Below are positions 5,216-10,910 of a DNA stretch of 10,910 nt, piece by piece. The translations under genes and the position numbers were made by a program. The notes beneath the pieces are model-generated. The model saw nothing but the letters and a program-made list of their open reading frames with translations, made no database searches and was not told where the DNA came from. Source of the stretch: DASQDN01 sp035630195 (GTDB lineage: Bacteria; Acidobacteriota; Terriglobia; Bryobacterales; Bryobacteraceae); contig DASQLD010000278.1 of assembly GCA_035630195.1 (NCBI GenBank), forward strand, positions 1 to 10,910, read 5' to 3'. Position 1 is the stretch's first letter. Each line of letters begins with the position of its first letter.

Positions 5216-8065
5216 TTACTGCAAGAAGAGCGCTTGCGCTTCGTTGAACCGGAGCACTGCAGGCGCGCTTGTGTTTCCGGAGGTAATCGTTCCTTCCTGT
5301 GTGAGGCTGAGACGCAATACTCCGGTAGGAACGTTCAGTCTTACGGGTACGGATGCGGTGTCGCCGGGCCGCAGATTGCTTAAGGTGATGGGCAGCGCCG
5401 GGCTGACAACAGTCGCTTGACCGACGCCGATCAGCGTGCGCAACTGCAGCGAGCTGATCGTGACCGACTGCGCGATTGTGGTGCCGTTATTGTGGACCGT
5501 CAGCATGACATCAACCTGGGGCTGCCGAGGCTGCTGTCGGGAAGTCTGGACGGCGCGTACCGTCACGCTGGTAAGGGGCAGCCGCCGGGGCTCGAGGTGT
5601 TCCGGCGCCGGCGCGGCAGCGCTCCAGTTGCAGCCGCCTGGATAGGAATAACCATTACGATCGCCGAATGACAGACCGCACGTCACGCGGGGAAAGGGCC
5701 AGCTATTGAAGAAAGCGGGCCGGTAGACACCCAGACCGCCGTTCCAGACGGACTTGAAGAGTAGGCTGCGCAAATCTTCACTCGGGGGTGAATACTGAAA
5801 ATTATCGGTTGTTCCGTTCACCGGCGTATTGAGGGCACTGATGCCCAACCAGCCGCCGTCCGTCATAGCTGTGGCGGTGCGGGGATCGTTTGCCCATTGG
5901 TTACCCGAGTCGTTCGGATACGTGTAGGGGATGTAGCCGGGAGTGGCAAACGGATAAGACACGGGTACGTAGGGAGACGACCTGTTGACGATTACCGGGT
6001 AGCCTTGAGGCTGGAGCGCCAATGGATATTGTCCCCACTTATAGTCCGGCATGTAGCTGCCTATCGCGTAGGCCGCCGCCATGATGTTCTGATAGGCGGC
6101 CTGCCGAATGGCGGGCGTCATATTAGTCAACATCCTGCCGGTCGCGCCAGGAGCCCATTTCCAGGCCGGGGCGGTTTTTGGGTCTGTCATTGCCTGGCCG
6201 AGCGCGGAAAGCTTGCCCCAGTCCTGTAATGCGAGCTGGAACAAAGTACCGGTTGTGCTCTGCTGCGCAGTGAACTGAGTGATCGCCTGCGCCTGCAGGT
6301 TCCCGATGGTCGAGGTGAGATCGATTGTTTTGTTGCCCTGCTGATCCGTTGTCAGGCTGGTACCGAAGTTGAAGGCAATGTCGGCCAGGCCGAACAAGGG
6401 ACCCACATCAGGAATGAAGCTGGCCAAGCCGAGAAAGAAGTTCACCAGCGGTGAGGTCAGGCTCTGGGACGATGCGTCCGGCGGCGGATTCAGTTGTGCC
6501 TTGATGTCGTTGTAAGCACTCAATTGCGAAAGGATTGAGGTAGAGCCGCTGGCGAGCCAGAGGCTGTTCACGTTGTCGTACAAGGTGCGGATGTTGTTGA
6601 CGTGCGTTAACTCCGTCAACAACTGACTGCGGATTTTACAGAAGACCGGATCGGCGCCAGAGCCGGAAGTGTCGCAATTCTTGCCGGTCGCATCGAGCAA
6701 GTTCTGCATCGTGCTCTGGTACGTATTGGTGTTGATGTCGAGATCGTCATAGGCGTCACGGATGCTGCAGCCATTACAGACTTTGCTGCTGATGTACTGC
6801 CACGCCGCGAATTCGGCGGTTCCCGACGGGCTCACAAAGGGCTGGGAGGGCGCGGCAAGCGCTTCGTATAAGCCCAGGTTGGCATAGCCGCTCGGATCGG
6901 CATTAAGCGGACTATACCAATTGCCACGGCCACGCGCCAGCACGCCGTGTAGCTCGCCGCTCGGCCGAACATTCGCGCTGATCTCGGGATAAACGGAGCT
7001 GGACTCGCGAGCCCGATTGCGGGCTCCCTTCAGCCCAGCCGGCGGCGACGCTCCCACCAGCGAGTACGTGTCGTTCGGCGTGAGGTACACCATCGTCTCC
7101 CAGTACCCGCCCAGTCTGCCGACTTGCCCCGCCAGATTAAATACTCGCGGGTCACCGTTCGTACCAAAATTCCAATCGGAAGGGATGGGACGTCCAGCCG
7201 AGGCGATAAAGACGAGAACCGCCTCACTGGTCACAGTACCGAGATCGTAGGCCATAGCGCCGAAATCGCAATAGGCGCTGTTGGCTTGCGGCGGATCTTC
7301 TGGCGATTCACGACTTACTACAACCAGATGAAACGAATTGGATCCGGCGGCATCACAGCCTGGCTTATAAGACGCGTCCGCCACCTTGTAGGTCTTGCTT
7401 CCTATCTTGATTGTTCCGTCCGTCGTGATGTCGTAGCGGATAAAATCGGTCTGAATGAACGCGTAGTTGCCATTGGAGTCCGGCGCCAGATAGCCAGTGA
7501 TAGGCAGTGTGCCGGATCCCCTTTGCAGAGCTGTCTGCTGGTTCACGCCTCCGACCCCTACAAAGATGAAGGGTATTGCGCCATTGATTCCGATCAGGTC
7601 CGGGTATGCTCCAAAGGCGCCCAGATACCACCCGACACCAACAGGAACTCCATTTATGAAGCCTACCTTATCCGCGAGACTGAACCCATAGTTCCCGACA
7701 GCGTTCAGTATGAGCAAGGCGTCCGGGTATGTGGTCCGGATCGAGACAAGGGCGTTGAAAGTATCAGCGCCGCTGGTATAAGTTTTGTCCCAGACCATGT
7801 CCGGCGCATCGAGGTTGTTGTTATTTGGCTGGCGTTTCAAGGCGAGCACGTGAAATCCCGGATTGGCGCCCTTGTAGGTTGTGCTGCCAACAGTAATGTC
7901 GCCAGTGGACGCATTGAGCTGCACGGGAACAATCGTCCGTGTCGGGTTGGTGGACGGGGTTTGCCCCGGAGTGGGATGAGCACTCGAGAGGCAGAACAGG
8001 GCGGCGAGCAAGGTGGTTGAGACCTGGCCAGCTCGGCCCCTGAAATTAGGAGAAATAGAATTCAC
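5216..8065 (-). CDS. Large secreted protein with two ILEI/GG-like domains, complete paralog
   Basis: A 949-residue exported protein of unknown function. An Arg-containing n-region and a hydrophobic stretch (residues 15-29) form the signal peptide. Two related units follow, at about 46-176 and 206-342. Each has [ID]-x-[IV]-G-S-x-T-Y-K, then FH[VL] with a short strand, then [DE]A[LV]L[IV] with strand and Gly turn, then a LG-rich helix, and ends near FVGVGG or SLVGAS. This layout matches the ILEI/FAM3 (GG) domain, which in some proteins binds carbohydrate. A conserved linker (345-395, with SGELHGVLARGRGNWYSPL) leads to a Cys-bearing helical region (415-670) with a hydrophobic segment at 536-570. 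A Tyr/Pro-rich part and a beta-sandwich-like C-terminus (about 828-949) complete it. The start is GTG 8065, since AAGGAG lies seven bases upstream and no ATG is near. Paired cysteines fit an extracytoplasmic location. Domain naming is by pattern only. Confidence 0.85.
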   Translation of the reverse strand: MNSISPNFRGRAGQVSTTLLAALFCLSSAHPTPGQTPSTNPTRTIVPVQLNASTGDITVGSTTYKGANPGFHVLALKRQPNNNNLDAPDMVWDKTYTSGADTFNALVSIRTTYPDALLILNAVGNYGFSLADKVGFINGVPVGVGWYLGAFGAYPDLIGINGAIPFIFVGVGGVNQQTALQRGSGTLPITGYLAPDSNGNYAFIQTDFIRYDITTDGTIKIGSKTYKVADASYKPGCDAAGSNSFHLVVVSRESPEDPPQANSAYCDFGAMAYDLGTVTSEAVLVFIASAGRPIPSDWNFGTNGDPRVFNLAGQVGRLGGYWETMVYLTPNDTYSLVGASPPAGLKGARNRARESSSVYPEISANVRPSGELHGVLARGRGNWYSPLNADPSGYANLGLYEALAAPSQPFVSPSGTAEFAAWQYISSKVCNGCSIRDAYDDLDINTNTYQSTMQNLLDATGKNCDTSGSGADPVFCKIRSQLLTELTHVNNIRTLYDNVNSLWLASGSTSILSQLSAYNDIKAQLNPPPDASSQSLTSPLVNFFLGLASFIPDVGPLFGLADIAFNFGTSLTTDQQGNKTIDLTSTIGNLQAQAITQFTAQQSTTGTLFQLALQDWGKLSALGQAMTDPKTAPAWKWAPGATGRMLTNMTPAIRQAAYQNIMAAAYAIGSYMPDYKWGQYPLALQPQGYPVIVNRSSPYVPVSYPFATPGYIPYTYPNDSGNQWANDPRTATAMTDGGWLGISALNTPVNGTTDNFQYSPPSEDLRSLLFKSVWNGGLGVYRPAFFNSWPFPRVTCGLSFGDRNGYSYPGGCNWSAAAPAPEHLEPRRLPLTSVTVRAVQTSRQQPRQPQVDVMLTVHNNGTTIAQSVTISSLQLRTLIGVGQATVVSPALPITLSNLRPGDTASVPVRLNVPTGVLRLSLTQEGTITSGNTSAPAVLRFNEAQALFLQ

Positions 8066-8072
8066 AGAATTG

Positions 8073-8078
8073 CTCCTT
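8073..8078 (-). promoter_or_regulatory. Ribosome binding site deciding the GTG start at 8065
   Basis: AAGGAG on the minus strand lies seven bases before GTG 8065, immediately upstream of a signal-peptide-coding start. No ATG occurs at a better distance, so this site supports the rare start codon. Confidence 0.75.
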
Positions 8079-8097
8079 GTGTTTTGTTAATGGCTGA

Positions 8098-8120
8098 GGC
8101 GCCAGAGCATGTCTGGCGCC
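8098..8120. other. Perfect stem-loop between the two paralogs (9-bp stem)
   Basis: GGCGCCAGA-GCATG-TCTGGCGCC is a perfect 9-bp stem with a five-base loop in the 111-base gap between the two large paralogs, about 20 bases before the ribosome site of the downstream one. No T-run follows on either strand. A second small dyad, CGGCC-ATTA-GGCCG, lies beside it at 8132-8145. Together they may protect the upstream mRNA 3' end, dampen read-through, or be a REP-type element. Confidence 0.6.
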
Positions 8121-8131
8121 GAAATGTTTAC

Positions 8132-8145
8132 CGGCCATTAGGCCG
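8132..8145. other. Small stem-loop CGGCC-ATTA-GGCCG
   Basis: A perfect 5-bp stem with a four-base loop, 11 bases from the larger stem-loop at 8098-8120 and 32 bases downstream of the stop codon of the right-hand paralog. It is too weak alone to call a terminator. Confidence 0.4.
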
Positions 8146-8176
8146 TCCGAACTCTCAAAGCGCTTGTCTAATTGAT

Positions 8177-10910
8177 TTACTGCAAGAAGAGCGCTTGCGC
8201 TTCGCTGAACCGGAACACTGCAGGCGCCGCTGTGCTTCCGGAGTTAATCGTTCCTTCCTGTGTGAGGCTGAGACGCATTACTCCGGTAGGAACGTTCAGC
8301 CTTACGGGTACGGATGCGGTGTCGCCGGGCCGCAGATTGCTCAAGGTGATGGGCAGCGCCGGGTTGACCACAGTCGCTTGACCGACGCCGTTCAGCGTGC
8401 GCAACTGGAGCGAGTTGATCGTGACCGACTGCGCGGTTGTGGTTCCGTTGTTGTGGACCGTCAGGATGACATCGACCTGGGGCTGCCGAGGCTGCTCTCG
8501 GGAAGTCTGAACGGTGCGTACCGTCACGCTGGTAAGGGGCAGCCGCCGGGGCTCGAGGTGTTCCGGCGCGGGCGCGGCAGCGCTCCAGTTGCAGCCGCCC
8601 ACCCACGTACCGCCATTGCTTTGATTGCCGTATGACGGGTTGCACTGAACACGAGGAAAGGGCCAGCTATTGAAAAAGGCCGGTCGGTAGACTCCCAGCC
8701 CGTCATGGTCCCAAATCGGCCTGAACAGGAGGCTGCGAATATCTTCACTCGGGGGTGTGTATTGGAAGCTATCGCTCGTCCCGTTCCACGGTGTGTTGAT
8801 GGCGCTGATGCCCAACCAGGCGCCATCGGACAGAAGCGTGGAGGTGGGGACGGGCGCTGGCGACCATGCGGGATCCCCTGGGTAGGTGTAAGGAACGTAA
8901 TTGGGTGTAAAAAACGGACTCGACAGCGGTGTCTGGGCAGATTGCCTGTTCACGATAACCCTGTAGGCATAAGGCTGGGCATCCAGCGGATAGAGCCCCC
9001 AACCCCAACCGTTGGAATATGCCGAGTTCGGAACATAGCTGCCAATCGCGTAGGCCGCCGACATGATGTTCTGATAAGCGGCCTGCCGAATGCCCGTCGT
9101 CATTGCATTCAGCATTCGACCGGTGTAAGTGGGGCCCCAGTACCAGGGTGACTTTTGGTCTTGCTGGCTGCTGAGTGCCTGGCCCAACTTGCTGAGCTTG
9201 CCCCAGTCCTGATACACGAGGTCGAAAAACGTGCCCGTTGTGGTGGCCTGGTTGGTGAACTGAGACATCGCCTGCGTTTGCAGGTTTGCAATAGTCGAGG
9301 TGAGATCGATTGATTTGTTGCCCTGCGGATCGGTTGTCAGGCTGGTTCCAAAGTTGAAGGCGACGTCGGCCAGGCCGAACAAGGGGCCGACCTCGGGAAT
9401 GAAGCTCCCAAGGGCGAGAAAGAAGTTCACTAGCGGGGAGGTCAGGCTCTGCGACGGAGCCGCCTGCGGCGGATTCAGTTGGCCGTTGATATCGTTATAG
9501 GCGCTCAGCAGCGCGAGGATGTTGACGGTGCCGGTGCCTTGCCATACGCTTTGCAAGTTGGTGTAGAACGCGTAGACGTCGGTGACGTACACAAATTCCG
9601 TCAGCAACTGTGCGCGGACAGCGCAAAAGTTCGCGTCGGCATTTGAGCCGGCGGTGTCGCAACTCCGCCCGGCGGAATCCGGCAACGCCTGAAGCTGGAT
9701 CTGGTAATTGGTGAAAGCAACGCTCTGGGTTGCATACAGATTCCGGATGTTGCAGCCGCTGCCGCACAGCTTTTGGCTGATGTACTGGAATGCTGTGGCG
9801 TTCGGCGTCGGAAAGGGTGCTGAGGCGGTGGCGAGCGCTTCGTAGAAGCCCAGATTGGCGTTCCCGCTCGGATCGGCGTTCAGCGGACTGTACCAATTGC
9901 CACGACCCCGTGCGAGCACGCCGTGCAATTCGCCGCTCGGCCGGACGTTCTGGCGGATCTCCGGGTAGACGGAGCTGGACTCGCGGGCTCGATTGCGGGC
10001 GCCCTTCGTGCCGGGTGGCGGCGCCGGCGCTCCCACCAGCGAGTACGTGTCGTTCGGCGAGAGGTACACCATCGTCTCCCAGTACCCGCCGAGTTTGGCG
10101 ATCATTTGCGCCAGAGGGTATATTCGCGGATCGCCGTTGAGGCCAAAGTTCCGATTGGCCGGAATCGGCTTGCCATTGCTGCCGATGAGGACGAGTCGCG
10201 ACTCGTTTGTAAGGTTCGCCGTCACGGTGTTAATGTCCCCCATGATGCGCAGAATCTCGTTGTCAGATCCGGTGGTGCAGTACGAGCTATTCATGTAAAC
10301 CGTATTCGGGTCTTCGCGGTCCACAATGACCGCATGGAACGCGTTCTGGCCATTGCAGTCCAACGCACAGCCGGGGATGTTCCGATTGCACCGGTACGAA
10401 TCCGCCACTGTATAAGTGTTTTGGCCCACGGTTATGTCGCCGTTGAGCTTGATATCGTAGCGCACAAAATCAGTCTGTATGAACGCGTAGTTGACATTGG
10501 AGTCCGGCGCCAAATAGCCCTGCACGTCGCGCGTGCCATAACCCCTCTGCAGGGCTGTCTGCGCGTTCGCGCCTCCGACCCCTATAAAGGTGAAGGGTAT
10601 GGCGCCACTGATTCCGGCCAGGTCCGAGTATGCTCCGAAGGTACCCAGATACCATCCGACGCCGACAGGAACTCCATTTATGTTGCCTACCTTATCGGCA
10701 AGACCGAACCCATAGTTGCCGACACCGTTCACTATGAGTAAGGCGTCCGGGTCTGTGTTCCGGATCGAGACAAGGGCATTGAAAGTATCAGCGCCGTTGG
10801 TATAAGTTTTGTCCCACACCAGATCGGGCGCATCCAGCTTGTTGCTATTTGGCTGACGGCTGAGCGCGAGCACGTGAAAACCCGGATTGGCGCCTTTGTA
10901 GGTTGTGCTG
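8177..10910 (-). CDS. Large secreted protein with two ILEI/GG-like domains, second paralog, 5' end outside window
   Basis: Tandem paralog of the complete 949-residue gene; its stop is 112 bases upstream of the other's start. The frame is open to the right edge. The paralog alignment (STTYKGANPGFHVLAL in the complete copy; the same string here) shows about 60 N-terminal residues, including the signal peptide, are missing. The GTG at 10873 lies inside the conserved FHVLAL strand and is not the start. The first ILEI-like unit includes TALLIV-type strand sequence DALLIVNGVGNYGFGLADKV. The second has FHAVIVDREDPNT, then SRLVLIGSNGKPI, then LGGYWETMVYLSPNDTYSLVG, and fits the FAM3/ILEI layout especially well. 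Conserved cysteines (CGSGC, CDTAG, GGC) and the hydrophobic segment NFFLALGSFIPEVGPLFGLA are retained. The middle is roughly 60 percent identical to the other copy and the last 130 residues about 90 percent. Function unknown. Confidence 0.87.
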   Translation of the reverse strand, partial: STTYKGANPGFHVLALSRQPNSNKLDAPDLVWDKTYTNGADTFNALVSIRNTDPDALLIVNGVGNYGFGLADKVGNINGVPVGVGWYLGTFGAYSDLAGISGAIPFTFIGVGGANAQTALQRGYGTRDVQGYLAPDSNVNYAFIQTDFVRYDIKLNGDITVGQNTYTVADSYRCNRNIPGCALDCNGQNAFHAVIVDREDPNTVYMNSSYCTTGSDNEILRIMGDINTVTANLTNESRLVLIGSNGKPIPANRNFGLNGDPRIYPLAQMIAKLGGYWETMVYLSPNDTYSLVGAPAPPPGTKGARNRARESSSVYPEIRQNVRPSGELHGVLARGRGNWYSPLNADPSGNANLGFYEALATASAPFPTPNATAFQYISQKLCGSGCNIRNLYATQSVAFTNYQIQLQALPDSAGRSCDTAGSNADANFCAVRAQLLTEFVYVTDVYAFYTNLQSVWQGTGTVNILALLSAYNDINGQLNPPQAAPSQSLTSPLVNFFLALGSFIPEVGPLFGLADVAFNFGTSLTTDPQGNKSIDLTSTIANLQTQAMSQFTNQATTTGTFFDLVYQDWGKLSKLGQALSSQQDQKSPWYWGPTYTGRMLNAMTTGIRQAAYQNIMSAAYAIGSYVPNSAYSNGWGWGLYPLDAQPYAYRVIVNRQSAQTPLSSPFFTPNYVPYTYPGDPAWSPAPVPTSTLLSDGAWLGISAINTPWNGTSDSFQYTPPSEDIRSLLFRPIWDHDGLGVYRPAFFNSWPFPRVQCNPSYGNQSNGGTWVGGCNWSAAAPAPEHLEPRRLPLTSVTVRTVQTSREQPRQPQVDVILTVHNNGTTTAQSVTINSLQLRTLNGVGQATVVNPALPITLSNLRPGDTASVPVRLNVPTGVMRLSLTQEGTINSGSTAAPAVFRFSEAQALFLQ

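Larger units (their letters stand above)
5216..10910 (-). repeat. Tandem gene duplication (about 2.9 kb unit)
   Basis: The segments 8065..5216 and 10910..8177 are direct repeats of one gene, alignable along the whole visible length. Similarity is uneven. The last 420 or so bases differ at about 24 positions by my count, the linker block (7100..6880 against 10080..9845) is also close, and the helical middle and Cys loops differ much more. The stop-codon flanks also share a TTGATTT stretch. Confidence 0.9.

Noticed and set aside
7124..8020. 298-codon open frame on the + strand
   Set aside because: It is antisense to the conserved, signal-peptide-bearing secreted protein, and its translation is Arg/Val/Gly-rich with no domain. 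The antisense frame is not kept open over the same stretch in the paralog.
9923..10741. 272-codon open frame on the + strand
   Set aside because: It is antisense to the second paralog, is Arg-rich, and has no recognisable motif or upstream ribosome site. It is a by-product of G+C-rich codon use.
10871..10873. GTG as the start of the right-hand paralog
   Set aside because: It lies inside a conserved beta-strand present in the complete copy, and the frame remains open and homologous further upstream.
8177..10910. CRISPR or short-repeat array explanation for repeated sequence
   Set aside because: The repetition is a whole-gene tandem duplication with diverged coding sequence, not short repeats with spacers.

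Overview
The window looks like chromosomal DNA of a soil-type Acidobacterium, perhaps from the Solibacter/Bryobacter group. This is inferred from the PEP-CTERM sorting tail, the fairly G+C-rich coding sequence and the large secreted paralogous proteins; no rRNA or other phylogenetic marker is present. Every gene I can support lies on the minus strand, so the reading order runs from right to left.

Right part (10910 to 4652): two tandem copies of a secreted protein of about 950 residues. The upstream copy runs off the right edge and the downstream copy is complete at 8065..5216. Each carries two N-terminal repeats whose pattern matches the ILEI/FAM3 ('GG') domain, a conserved linker, a helical middle with a strongly hydrophobic segment, and a C-terminal beta-sandwich-like domain. 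A PEP-CTERM exported protein (5194..4652) follows after 21 bases. These three genes look like one envelope or exoprotein transcription unit with stem-loops between genes.

Middle (4584 to 3303): a TMEM175/DUF1211-type membrane protein, then a decayed ankyrin-repeat gene that is recognisable only when three reading frames are joined.

Left part (3264 to the left edge): a SIR2-family (SIR2_2-like) protein whose stop codon overlaps the start codon of a large STAND-type NTPase (ATGA). The NTPase is open for all 729 codons in the window and continues beyond it. It has a P-loop, a Walker B-like motif, a winged-helix-like signature, one clear membrane helix and a helical C-terminal region. The pair looks like a predicted NAD-consuming effector plus a membrane-anchored sensor/switch ATPase, that is, a candidate anti-phage or abortive-infection system. 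This is the most interesting part of the window, together with the tandem ILEI-like proteins.

No tRNA, rRNA, CRISPR array, transposase or integrase was recognised.
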